Positions 1 to 11,300 of a stretch of 64,000 nucleotides of DNA are shown piece after piece. Under the pieces are notes generated by a model. It ran no database searches. It was not told the DNA's origin and saw only the letters and a list, made by a program, of their open reading frames with translations. The stretch is from Dentipellis sp. KUC8613. Lineage: Eukaryota > Basidiomycota > Agaricomycetes > Russulales > Hericiaceae. Position 1 is the first letter of the stretch. Each line of letters opens with the position of its first letter. The DNA is taken from assembly GCA_002286715.1 (NCBI GenBank), contig NSJX01000040.1, positions 177,194 through 241,193 on the forward strand. The letters run 5' to 3'. Position numbers and translations under genes: made by a program.

Positions 1-409
1 GCCGACCCAGTAGCTGCTCGAGGTCAGGGTGGGCGTGATGAGCGCTTTTGTGAAGTCGATCCCGACGTAGGCCGTGGTCAGCACGAACATGGCGATGGAC
101 GTTGCGAGGTGGTATTTGTTTGGCCGTCGGTAAATGAGGATGTAGATCGAGATGGCGAAGAGCAATAGGTAGAGGCCTGTGTGATCCTTCGGAAAGATTT
201 CTGGGCGACGGTGGGGTTGATCTTACCGTAGAGTAGCGTTTCGATCTGCGTAGTTTTCAAAGATCAGCGCATATCGTCACCACTGGTTCCAATTAACCTC
301 TCACCCATAAAGCAGCCAACACAGACTGAATAAACGAGAACACCGATCAGAGACGAACCACGAATAGGAAGAACGCTGGACCCACCACATAGTATATCTC
401 CCCGCACAT
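1..409 (-). CDS. Fungal multi-pass membrane protein, 5' part only (gene runs off the left edge)
   Basis: The visible part is the N-terminus of an unnamed Agaricomycete membrane protein. Splicing three tiny exons (386-409, 305-325, 227-245) to an exon from 176 leftward gives about 80 residues: a short start, a hydrophobic segment ending in WIETLLYGLYLLLF, a basic RRPNK turn and a second hydrophobic segment. The pattern of a LLYG-type first helix, then a basic loop and more helices, is common in mushroom proteins of unknown function with about seven membrane spans. The donor sites (GTGGGT, GTGAG, GTAAG) and matching acceptors are all canonical. The ATG at 409 is chosen because it is in frame with the tiny exons. 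Exon 1 is the weakest part of the model, and the function is unknown. Confidence 0.6.
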
Positions 410-1016
410 GCTGGGACGGGGAGAGGGGGTGGAGCAACACCGACAGCGCCAGCCCGCTCCGACCTTAAAACACCTCTCCCAACGCGCTCCGGGGGCGCCA
501 GACCTTGCCAATGCAGTACGTATAATAAATACATGCAATATGTATCTGACCCCTTTGGATCTAGGCGCACATGGCGGTGAGGTGGTTCTGGAAAAACCAT
601 CATCTCATAGATGGCCAGCGTTCTTGCGGAGCAGCTGGCCGTATGAGATGATCTGTACGCACCTTTGCCATCCGCCTTGGTGGGCCGACGAACACACTCG
701 TCAGTATGAAGGCAACGGTCGTTGCTCGACTCGCCGACTGATCTTCGCTTCGAACGGCTAGAAAATGACGTCGTTGAGAGGCACAGGCAGAGTGGAGCGT
801 ACCGGCGACTTGAGACGACCTGCAACAACCTGTGCGTCTATAAACGCATCGTATGAACATGGCATAGCAATCAAAGCGTAATTGCGTTACGAAAGAGGGT
901 ATTAAGCCCGAACGTCGAGATATCAACATCTGAACAAGCGACCAATATTCCAGACGACAACACACAGCTCCACGGTGCAGTGCTGCCGTGATAGGTGTAG
1001 ACTGTAAACAGCGAAA
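410..1016. other. Intergenic, no gene supported
   Basis: This lies between the membrane-protein start and the 3' end of the first MYND gene. Short open frames occur on both strands, but none has recognisable protein character or sensible splice partners. It presumably holds the promoter of the leftward membrane gene. Confidence 0.5.
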
Positions 1017-1886
1017 TCACTCCGAGTCCGCCATAGCAAAGTCGCCAGAATCGATCTTCATCCGGAGCGCGGTGACCCAGAACTTGCCGAGTTGCTGGGC
1101 AACCTCGCGGTCCTTCTCGCGCTCGGAGCGCCCGCCGTCGCGGAACGAGAAGAAGAGGAAGCGCAGGAGGTCTTCGCATGCGACGACGATGCGGACGGTG
1201 TCGTTCCCGCGCTGGTCTCGCCTCCAGTCCTCGACTTGCTCTGGGGTAGCTAGGGACCGGGCCATCGCCTCTGCCCATTCGTCGTTCGTCATAATGGCAC
1301 CATGGCGGAGCTGTTCGCAGGCACAATCACAATGAGGCTATAGCGCACGTAGAAAGAGCGATTTGGAAGGTACCTTGAAGAATTTGGCGTGGCTCGGCGG
1401 GTGGGGGCGCCGTTCAATTTCGATGACAACTCTGCACGTACGCGTTAGAGTTAGCACCAAGCAACATATGACAAGGCGGATTGAACGTACATGTGAGTAG
1501 CTAGACGGTCTTCCGCTGTGTTATTGGGCAAATTCAGACCGGCGACGGCAAATTTCATGAGTACAGGCCTCCATATAGAAATCCAGCGACTGAGTGCGGC
1601 ATTCAGCGCCACACCGTCCGGATCCGTGGACAGGCTCTCTAGCAGGGCGACAGTTGCTCGACAGCTTTTCTTGTGCGTTGGCCAGGCCTTTGTTTGGCAT
1701 TCTTTTGAGCAGTAACGAACGCGTCTGTGAATGTCAGTACCGTCGCGGTCAGCTTCCAAGTTCGGGATGTTCGCCATTGATGTGTGGTGCAAATACGCAC
1801 TTGCACTTCGAGCATTGGCGAAGGTTAGCTCGGCCGTGCTTCACAAGGCAAAAGTTGCAGGAGTCGATATCTGCACTGGACGGCAT
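1017..1886 (-). CDS. MYND zinc-finger protein, tandem copy 2
   Basis: Four exons (1801-1886, 1491-1724, 1374-1431, 1017-1310) give a 223-residue protein. Residues about 10-50 form a MYND finger: CNFC, CSKC, YCSKEC and a final H...C pair. MYND fingers bind proline-rich peptides in partner proteins. The rest is a helical region containing LNLPNN, a short EIERRP beta-like segment and a C-terminal part beginning MTNDEW. The neighbouring gene at 2213-3045 has the same architecture, the same total length and identical lengths for exons 1 and 2, so the two are tandem duplicates. Intron phases are conserved. No catalytic domain is visible, so it is probably an adaptor or regulator, but the function is unknown. 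The ATG at 1886 is the first in frame before the finger. Confidence 0.85.
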
Positions 1887-2212
1887 GATGGCAAGGACAG
1901 GACAAGCAGTTGGCCGTGTAGTCAGTACTTGAGAGGGAAGGCACTACTGGCAGGGCCACGTGTCAGTCTGCTCATTAGCCGACGGGACGGTCCAGATCGG
2001 CCAAGCCTACTTACTTCAACCCTAGGCTGAAAAGACTTCGAAGAATAACTATTACCAGGTAAGTCGAAAAAGAAGACATCCAAGTTGCAAGTAATCATAC
2101 AAGAGAGCAGATGTAATCAGACGACATCGGGTTCAGCTAGCTGTACAGAGTATGATCTAACGACACACGGGTTTGAATACAGGCAAGTTGAACATGAAGC
2201 AAGCCCGGCAGT
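1887..2212. other. Spacer between the tandem MYND genes
   Basis: About 330 bp separate the start of the downstream MYND gene from the stop of the upstream one. I see no coding potential. It must hold the terminator of one gene and the promoter of the other. Confidence 0.5.
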
Positions 2213-3045
2213 TCAGCGGCCTCGGAGGAACTCTCCAGAGTGAATCTCCCGGCAGAGCACCTCGTACCAGCACAAGTTCAGCAGATGCGCAGCGAGGCGA
2301 TCTTCATGCCGTCGGGTTTCCCGGGTCGCGCCAAGCGACAAGTACAGGAAGCGCAAAAGGTCCCCGCAATGGATGATGATACGAGCGACGTCTGGCCCAC
2401 GGTCTTCCCTCCCCCAGCCTTCGACGTGTTCGTCGCTTGCTCCGCGGCTGATCATCTCCTGAATCCATTCATCGTTCGTCATGACGCAACCGCGGAGTAC
2501 CTGTCCCTCAAGTCAGTTCAGGCTACACAGTAAAGAAGAAAACCAAAAGCTACCTTATATGCCATGCCAGCGCTGCGGTTCGGGGGATCCGGGCGTTTGC
2601 CAATCTCAATGAAGACACTGAAATAGCCTGTGAATGGTCATCCGATGCGACACGGAAGTGGGACGCACCTGTGGGTGACAAGATAATCTTCCGCTGAATT
2701 GTTAGGCAGATTCAGAGCATCCACGGCAGCATTCACAATCACAGGCTGCCACTTGGATATCCAGCGGCTGAGCGTAGAGTTCCGAGCGGCCAGTTCAGAG
2801 TCCACAAGCATTTCCTCGCGAAACTTAGAGGAGGCTTGACAGCCGTTCTTGTGCGCCGGCCACGCTTTCCTCTGGCACTCTTTAGAGCAGTAACGGCGCG
2901 ATCTGAAGGAGCAGAACGTGAGAAGTGACAAGGCGGGTGCGAGGAGGATGGATACACACTTGCACCCCGAACATTGGCGGAGGTCTGCTCGACCACTATC
3001 CACATGGCAATAGTTGCAAAGATTGACGTCGTCGACGGGGATCAT
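2213..3045 (-). CDS. MYND zinc-finger protein, tandem copy 1
   Basis: Four exons (2960-3045, 2669-2902, 2554-2617, 2213-2500) encode 223 residues. The MYND finger spans about residues 10-50, with CNYC, CSGC, YCSKEC and H...C zinc ligands. The helical middle contains LNLPNN, followed by a VFIEIGKRP segment and a C-terminal block starting MTNDEW that ends near EFLRGR. All three introns (57, 51 and 53 bp) are GT-AG, and the third has a clear CTGAC branch site. It is the paralogue of the gene at 1017-1886: the finger, middle and C-terminal blocks all align, while surface positions have diverged strongly, so the duplication is not recent. Its partners and cellular role are unknown. Confidence 0.87.
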
Positions 3046-3350
3046 AGTTGATAGGAGGGGATGCGCTGCCTATTCACTGGAGGAAATGGGGGAGGCATAG
3101 CAGTATATAAGTACAGAGGTCGCCTTCAGGCCCTTGACCGTTGCTAAAGCCTCGTTCGTATTGCAAAGAGCATTATGGCTGTTAGCTTTGTCGAACTAGC
3201 GTGCCACTCGCATGCTCGAGATGCCACCAACTTGTGTGTGTGCGGAGAGTGTACGTGGTTGTGGCATAGAGATGAGATCGGCGCATGCCGAATAGCAGAA
3301 GTGCGCAGTATGGAGAGTCTGCTTGAACGCTGTTTAGAGACAACGTTCTA
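3046..3350. promoter_or_regulatory. Divergent promoter of a MYND gene and GYP1
   Basis: This 305-bp gap separates two divergent start codons. A TATATAA-like box at 3103-3110 lies about 60 bp upstream of the MYND start on the minus strand, a plausible core promoter distance. The GYP1 side shows no clear TATA box. This is inference from position and sequence only. Confidence 0.35.
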
Positions 3351-5383
3351 ATGGCTGCTCGCCCTCCTCCCACCCGTCCTCACATCGGTCTCAATCCGTC
3401 CTCTCATTTTTCTTATACTCCCTCTGACCAGTGGGGAGAAGACGATGCCTGGGACAGCGCCTCAGACTCGGAATCGCCTTCGGCAAACTCGCCCTGGAGC
3501 CGTTCGCCGTCGGCCTCGCATACCCGCCCAGCTGCAACCCTTTCCACTCCCAAACCCGTCCCTCGAGCTTCACGAAATAGCTCCTCATCCACCCTCGCTT
3601 TCTCATATACTCATGTCACGGCGCCAAGCTCGTACCCTCCCAAAGGAGAACCACCGCACCCCTCCAAGAACGGCTGGACACTTGTCCAGAAGTCAGAGCA
3701 AGGACGGCCCTCTGTAGACGAACACCAGCATGCGGGAGAACGGGAGAGCTCTGCGGACGTGGAGGTGGACGGGCACATGGTGATTGGTGACATGGATCCA
3801 GACGTCCATGACGAGCCTGTGTCCTCGAAGCCCAAGCATCGTAACACCGTCAAACCCGATGCACTAGAGATCATGAATGGTACTTCGTCTCGCGCCTGTC
3901 CAGTTCTTCTATCATTAATGCACATCCAGACCCCCTGCACCTCGTCCGGCGCCGATCGTCCAAGGGCGCTAGTTCATCCTCTCTGCATTCAAGATCCAAC
4001 TCCCCGTCCAAACAGTCCGAGAAACTGATGCGCGAGCATTCAATACGGACGAATCGGTACACGAAGTTCGTGGAGTGCCTATCGCGCGAAGACGTCGACA
4101 TGGGTATGGTCCTGCCAGCCCTCACAGCGCATATATGCTCATAAGCGAACTGCCAAACGCGCAGCGGAATTGCGTAAACTGGCCTGGTCCGGGATCCCGA
4201 ACGAGCTTCGCCCTCTGGCGTGGCAGCTTCTGCTCGTGAGTGTCAATAGCTTTCTTATGCTAAAGTTGTAAATGTATGCAGTCGTGCGTCGCAGGGCTAC
4301 CTCCCGCTCTCCCAACCATCCCGAGCATCGGCTCTCGAACGAAAACGCGGCGAATACCATTCCTTGGTCGAGTTGACGTTTGCGCGCGGCCGCGAGTCGT
4401 TGGACCAGCAAATATGGCACCAGATTGAAATTGACGTGCCCCGAACAAGACCAGGAGTCGAGCTGTGGATGCACGGGTGCACACAACGTGTACGCTCTTA
4501 ACTTTTTATTACGTGATTTCCTGGACTGACACCTGTTGGCAGTGCTTGGAACGTATCTTGTATGTATGGGCGATACGGCACCCAGCAAGCGGATATGTGC
4601 AGGGCATCAATGATTTGGCCACACCATTCTTTCAGGTGTTTCTATCCGCATATATTGGTACAACAACTGCTCGTCTACGAGAGTCCACTAGCTCACATAT
4701 GAATCTACAGACAGTGAACCGGAAGACTTCGACCCTTCCCTTCTCCCTGAAGCCGTACTCAATGCAATCGAAGCAGACTCATTCTGGTGTCTTTCCCGGC
4801 TACTGGACGGGATCCAAGACAACTACATCTCAGCACAACCCGGCATCCAGCGCAGTGTCAAGCGCATGGCAGAGCTCGTCGCGCGGATCGACGTCCCGCT
4901 GTACGAGCACCTGCTCAAGCAGAACGTCGAGTTTATGCAGTTCGCGTTCCGCTGGATGAACTGCCTGCTCATGCGCGAGATCAGCGTGAAAAACACCATC
5001 CGCATGTGGGACACGTATCTGGTGAGCAATGACGTGTATCTGAGAGATGTTGACGTGGAAGCTGAACGTGGACTGCGCGATCTAGTCCGAGGGACCAGAA
5101 GCCTTTTCGCAGTTTCACCTCTACGTATGCTCCGCGTTTCTTGTCCGGTGGAGCGACAAGCTCCGGGAGATGGATTTTCAGGTGTGTGCCTCGGCGCCCT
5201 CACGCTCGTTTCGCTATGTCTCAGACACTCATTTGCGCCATGCTTTTCTAGGGCATCATTATGTTTCTGCAGTCGCTGCCGACGCAGGACTGGGGCGACC
5301 ACGAGATCGAAATGCTGCTCAGCCAGGCCTTCGTCCTCAACTCCATCTGGCACAACGCACAGTCGCATTTCACGGGAAAATAG
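3351..5383 (+). CDS. GYP1: Gyp1/TBC1D22-type Rab GTPase-activating protein
   Basis: Eight exons (3351-3879, 3930-4103, 4165-4235, 4295-4489, 4543-4657, 4711-5021, 5092-5181, 5252-5383) encode 538 residues. The first 180 are low-complexity and Ser/Pro-rich. The TBC domain follows: ELRKLAWSGIPNELRP, then the catalytic arginine-finger motif IEIDVPRTRP (IxxDxxR) and the glutamine-finger motif GYVQGINDL. Further conserved parts are KNTIRMWDTYL, QFHLYVCSAFLV and FLQSLPTQDWGD. Both catalytic fingers are present, so it should be an active dual-finger GAP. In yeast Gyp1 acts on Ypt1 at the Golgi. The C-terminal NAQSHF block supports the Gyp1/TBC1D22 branch over other TBC families. Confidence 0.93.
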
Positions 5384-5644
5384 CGCGACACGCGGGCGCG
5401 ATGGCGGTGGCGTAATGAGGATACCCTATTTTTTGAGGACGGCATCTTGGGATTGGGCGGGGCTCAGACTCAGGCTTGGGCTGAATGTAACATCATCAAT
5501 GGAACTGTGGACTAACAATGGCGCATGCACATGTGCCATGTGCGCGAGTGACGTCCGTACGCGTAGCATAGCAGACCGGGACAACTTGAATCTACATGGC
5601 AGAGTCGCCTGCAACGGTGCAACAACGGGCAGGCTTCCTCCCGC

Positions 5645-7953
5645 TCACTCGCTCCCCTTCACCAGCTCGACCTCGCGCTCGAGCGCCGCCTTGAGGTCGG
5701 CCCCGTCTTCGGGCTTCGAGAAGCGGAGCGTGTATGTGACCGCGGAGCCGTCTTCGCCGTGCCCGATGAACGTCACGGCGTTCTTCTTGCCCAGCGTCGG
5801 CTTGAGACCGGAGTAGATACGGAAGTTCTGTGAACGCGCGACCAGTTAGTATACTAAATCCAGAGCAGGATCGAGCAGGATGGTCGTACAATGATAATTT
5901 TGCCAGTCGAGCTGTTCCGCAGAATCGCGCGGCGCGCACTCGTCTCCTTGTGCTTCTTCAACCTGAAAATACCTAGCCACAGCCGCCGCCCAAACACACA
6001 GTCAGCCAGCACACCATGCACATCAAACGACGCCCGACGCACCGACGCCCATATCCGCCCAATACTTCCCGTCCTTCCCCGCCGACAGCTTGAGCACCTT
6101 CACGCGCACCGCATGCGTCGTCTCCTCGTCCTCCTCGCCCTCGCCCTCCTGGTCGTGCGCGCCGGGCGACAGCACGCGCCCCACGCCGTCCTCGCTCGCG
6201 TCCGTCGCGGGCGTCTCCTCGCGCGACGCGGCCGCGTCCGCCGGCGCAGGGGGCGTAAGTGTGGACTCCGCCTTGGGCGGCGTGCCGAACGAGAACCCGA
6301 CCGCCTTCGCGGCGGGCGGCGACGCCTCGCCCGCCTTGAACCCGAACCCGATGGGCCCGCTCGCGCTGCCGAACGCGCCGAATGCGCTCGTGGGCTTGGC
6401 CTTCTCGGGCGTGCCGAAGGTGAAGCCGCCGTCGCCGAAGAGCGACTTGCCCGCGGTGGAGGTGGTGGAGGTGGTGGTGGTCCCGCCGAAGAGGCTCGTG
6501 GGCGCTTTATCGTCTTTCTCCTTGTCCTTGGCTCCGCTGTCCTTGCTCTCTGCAGTGGTAGAGCCGAAGAGGCTGCCGGTCTTGGGCGCGCCCGAGCCGA
6601 ATGTGAACCCGGAGGAGGGCGCTTTGGGTGCAGAGGACGCGCTGGAGCCGAAGAGACTGGTTGTTGTTGCCTCTGAGGACGAGGTGCCGTCTTTCTTGGC
6701 GGTATCGAAGGGCTTGGGCGCGAATGGCGAGTCGGACGTGGAGCCGAAGGTGAAGGCGCTTTTGGGAGGCGACGGCGTGGGGTCGGTCGAGGCGGCGGGG
6801 GTGGCGGTTTGGCCGAAGGAGAAGCCGGACTTGGGGGGAGCGGGAGCGGCGGCTGGCTCTTTGGTAGTTGTGGATGTGGCACTTGGCTTGCCGAAGGAGA
6901 AGGGGGAGGAGGTCGACTCGGTTGTCAGCTTTGGCGTGAAGCCGCCTCCTAGTGCAGGTGTAGAGGCGGTAGATGGAGCAGAGAAGCCGGCGAAGCTGGA
7001 TGGAGGAGCAGGCATGAAAGCGGGAGATGAGGTGACGGAAGGGGTCAGCTTCGGGGTTTCTGAGCCCCTTGTCGCGGCCGCGCTCTGTGGCACGCTCGCC
7101 TTCTCGTCATCGTATTCCTTCTGCACGGATATACGGTGCTTCTTGTACTGCTCAAGGACTTCCGCGATATCTATGAAGGGGTCGGACTCTACTGCCTTCG
7201 AGATTGCAGTTATGAGAGAGTTGTTGAGGCCCCGAAGCGACTTGAAATACTTGAGGGCCGCGCCATCTTCGTCTTTGGTCGAGTCTCCATTTTTAGGGAT
7301 TGAGATTGGGCCAGGTGGATCTGCGCGAGTGGTCGCAGAAGACGAGCCCAGGACGGAAGCGAAGGCTTTGGTCGTGTTCGAGGCTGAAGATGCCACAGGC
7401 GGTGCTGATCCAAAGCCTGCGAACAAAGACGTACCCGACGAGGGGGGCGCCGAAGAGTCGAAGGAGAAAGGGCTAGTCGTGGCAGGAGAACTGGAGGCTG
7501 GTTTGGCACCACTCGAAGCGCCAAACAGCAATGAAGGGCTGCCTGTCGTTGTACCGAAGCCTGCGAAGGTCGGCATCTTGGGCGCAGGGTTTGCCTGAGG
7601 GATGAGGAATAAGGCCCTGATAGTTACGTTTGTGTGAAGGTTGAACTGACCGATGCAGACCCATTGACAGATGGCGGGGTCGGCGCAGGACTTCCAGAAT
7701 GCGAACGTTTTGGGAGTCCCCTTATTCTACGGAGATAATTCAGTTAATATACGCGCGATGGAAGAGAAGACGAATGTCACGGACGTCCGTTGTGCCAGAA
7801 CGCTCTGATCTGCGACCTTCATACCGCGGCCAGGCTCGCCATCCTACAGAGGTAATGGTCAGACGACAGTCAAGAAGAGTGGCAATACAAACTCACCTCG
7901 ACCTCTTCATCCACATCATCTTTTGAGAGCTGTTTCTCTGCCCCTCGCTTCAT
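5645..7953 (-). CDS. NUP2: Nup2/Nup50-type FG nucleoporin with Ran-binding domain
   Basis: Six exons (7897-7953, 7785-7843, 7651-7726, 6043-7594, 5890-5972, 5645-5827) give 669 residues. The N-terminus is basic and acidic, as in Nup2, with KRGAEKQL. A central Nup50-like motif, KYFKSLRGLN, is surrounded by many FG repeats (FSFG, FTFG, SLFG, FAGFG). A C-terminal RanBP1-type domain begins near EEDEETTHAVRVKVLKL and includes WADMGVG, FRLKKHKET and NFRIYSGL. The family sits on the nuclear-basket side of the pore and helps release import cargo through importin alpha and Ran. The last intron has a perfect TACTAAC branch site. The start was chosen because MKRGAEKQ resembles family N-termini. The start codon faces MGA2 across 356 bp. 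Confidence 0.93.
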
Positions 7954-8309
7954 GTTCGTGTTTACAAGCAGAAGTGGTGTGTTGTGTGCCGCGTCGCGCA
8001 ACGCGTCGGGGGAGGCCGAACAAAAGGACTAGACACAAACGGGGATGGTGAGGCGCCTGCCGAGACAGAGGCAGATCGTTGAGGTTACTCTATCGGCAAC
8101 AATTGGATGAGAAGGAAAGGCAAGATGAAGGACTAGAGACGTCTCAGTCAAGAGAACAGACTAGTGGCACTCGCACTGGCTCATTCGGCTGCCTGCCGAC
8201 TTGCTGCAGGCTGTGTCCAGAAAAGGAAGGAGGGTCGCACGGAGGGAATGTAAGGACCACGGAGGCATCCTTCCTCGTCTCCCTTGCTCCTCCTCACATT
8301 TCTATCACC
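7954..8309. promoter_or_regulatory. Divergent promoter between NUP2 and MGA2
   Basis: This 356-bp gap between two divergent ATGs is the only space for both promoters and 5' leaders. An open frame reads through part of it into MGA2, but it has no family resemblance and is taken as leader. No clear TATA box was found. Confidence 0.4.
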
Positions 8310-11300
8310 ATGTCTTCGTCGTCCGCGACGGCGACGGCCTCTCGCTCCCCCTCTCCTGTCACCCCCGCGACTCCCGACTCCTCCGACAACCTTGACACTG
8401 TCGCCATCCCTAATTCCGTCGATCTTTCTTCTTGGTATAACACCTTGCCTTCGTCCAAGCCCGCCCCAGAAACGGCTGGTTTCTGGGAGCCCAGTACAGA
8501 ACAAGTCGTCAGCAAGGAGGAGGACTTCAATATTCTCTCCCTTGACGAACTCATTCAAGACTACGCGTATGAAGAGTAGGTGTCGTCTCCATTCATCTCA
8601 CCATGCACGTACTCATCATCGCAGCTCTTCGCCTTCCACCCTCGCTTCAAACGCTTCTTCATCCGAGCCACCGCTGAACGACATGGCGTTGAATGCGAGT
8701 GCACTCGCGACGCCTGTGAAGGCGGAAACGACAGTCCCCTCTCGGCCGCCGTTACCCCAAACAAAGCCCATCCCTCCCCCAGCATCTCAACCTCGCAAAC
8801 GCCCGTCTTCCGCTGCTTCCCAAACTGTCGTGTATCCCCCTAAAGAAAGTTGTACCAAGTGCGTTTCTCATGGCACGCAACACTGCATTCCGGCGGCTGA
8901 TATGTCGACTTTTCAGTTTGCCTATCATGATCCCGAGCATCCCAGAGAATGGGACAAAGTCTCGCGTTGAAACTCAAGTCAGAGTCACGGTCGACTTGGC
9001 ACATGCGAGCTCTTCTACGGGCGAGCCGTTCAAGTATGACCGTGTTGGATCGTGGAAGTGGTTGAAGCTGCCGCAGGGTACCGCCACGAAGAAACGTACG
9101 CGCAAGGAAGGAAAGATTGGTGCGTTCTTCATAATTGCATCGTTATTCACACCGCTTATTGAGCGGTGATAGATCCTGACCCCCAGGATATGCTTTTCCT
9201 GAATGCGGAGGTGACCTGCGCGTCGTCCCCACAAATGCGCGTTGTCTGTTGCTCAAGCTGTCAAACTCGAGAGGCAGGTCATGATTGATTGTGGCTTGAA
9301 ATCACGTTGCTCACATATGCCCTTTCAGGCGAAACGGGTCGCCCGAAAACTTGCATTACGAGTACGTCCGCACAGGTCAGATTCTGAGACGCCCGAGTCT
9401 GGCACTGGCGCTGGGGCATCCGACGGCACTTTCAATATCGTTCAATTCAACTGCCCCGACGTTCTGGATTTCTCATCCGGCACTATTGCGCTGCCCCTTC
9501 GTATCACCTGCTATTGTCGACATCATCGTGAGAAGGTCGGCTTCCTCGTCCATTTCACAATGGCAGACCACACAGGACGCGTTGTCGGGTCTGGCACGAC
9601 GCGTCCAATCATGATTACTGATGACCACAAGAGCACGGGCGCGAACAAGCAGCTGTCCTCGGTTGGTCTGAATGCTGCGCTGGATGTTGACTGGGCGAAG
9701 GAAGCCGCCCAAGCTGACGGAACCGAGAAAGCTGCACACGGGAAGCGCAAGCATGCCAGTGCTCCTGACAACCCTGACCAGCGGAAGAAGCGCGCGAAGG
9801 GTCCGGCGGCGACCCGAGCTGCGGACGCGAACGTAACGCCCCAGGACAGTCCGGGCAGCATGTCCCCTTCCACGTTCACTTCTTCTTTGCCGACACGGAC
9901 GACCACTCCCTCATTCGCAAACTCTGGACCTCCGAGTCAGTTCAACGGTACGACACCGTCGACGCCTCCAAATTCGGACAACTTCATCGTGCAGCATGCA
10001 GAGTCCTTCCTGCTTTCGCCTTCTACGACCATCAACTCAAACGGTGACCATGACATGTCAACAACATTCGATCAGGGTATGATGATGGGCAGGCCTCTGC
10101 ACACCCTCGGCGAATTTGGCCTTCCGTTCATGCAGCGGGCGGCATCTCCGTCGACGTTCCTGCCCACAGCGCCGCCGTCTCCGGTTTCCATGCCCTCTGC
10201 GCAGATTCCGAACATGCAGAGCGCGGTGTCGCTGCAGCAGCTCCCGTTCATGTTCATGAACGCCGATCCTCCCCCGCCCATGCCGTCATTGCCGACCCCG
10301 AAGATACATCGCCTGATCCCGGCCTCGGGCCCGACGTACGGGGGCATCGAAGTGACCGTCCTAGGGGCCAACTTCCACCTGGGGATTCAGCTTGACTGTA
10401 TCTTTGGGGATGTTGTAGCTAGTTCGACGCAACGATGGAGCGAGAACACACTCGTCTGCATCTTGCCGCCGAGAGTCACCTCGGGTGTCGTCGCCGTTTG
10501 GTTCAACGGTATTCAGAAGGACGATGATGGCACGCCGCCGTGCTTGTTTACTTACACTGACGAGTCTGACCGGACACTGTGAGTGGATAGATTGGACGAC
10601 CTCGCTTATTTACTGACTAGTATGTCAGGATGGAACTCGCCCTGCAAGTGGTGGGCCTGAAGATGACCGGTAAACTCGAAGATGCTAAGAGCGTCGCGAT
10701 GCGCATCGTCGGGCCTACAGGCAGCGACTCCCAAGGTGGCTCACATGCTGGTCAAGGCAGCTCTAACTCGCTTTCCTATGACCTTGGCCCCATACTTGCC
10801 CGCGCAAACTCGAGCGGGTCGCTGGAGAAGAAGACATTGGAGCTGCTTTCCTTGCTTGACCTTCCCCTCGACACCCCTTCTCCTATGTCCTGCAGTGACG
10901 CACTGTCGCACCAGACGCATAGCGGACAGACCTTGCTCCACATCGCCACGTTTCTCAAGTTCTCCCGCATCGTCCGATTCCTGGCGCAACACGGGATCGA
11001 CCTGGACGCCCGAGACCGTAACGGATACACCGCTCTGCACGTTGCGGCCTTCGTCGGCGATAGGGACTGCGCTCGCATTCTCATCGGCGCTGGTGCTGAC
11101 GCAGAGATTGTGGATGCCAAGGGGAAGACTGCAGAGGAAATCGCATCTTTCGACTTCGAGTCTCTGGAGCCCTACGACCAGGAATACTCGGATGTATCCG
11201 ACGCGGAGCTCGACGAAGAAGAGTCGAGATGGGGCGACGCGGAGGAATCCGAGGACGAGCCCGTCGTCCGCAACCAAATGGTCCGGCGCGCTCGCATCCG

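Noticed and set aside
408..965. Overlapping open frames near the left edge
   Set aside because: Frames on both strands overlap, and none has protein-like composition or splice partners.
6090..7598. 502-codon open frame on the plus strand through NUP2
   Set aside because: It is antisense to the clearly coding FG-repeat exon. High GC and repetitive Ser/Gly codons keep the reverse frame open. There are no motifs of its own.
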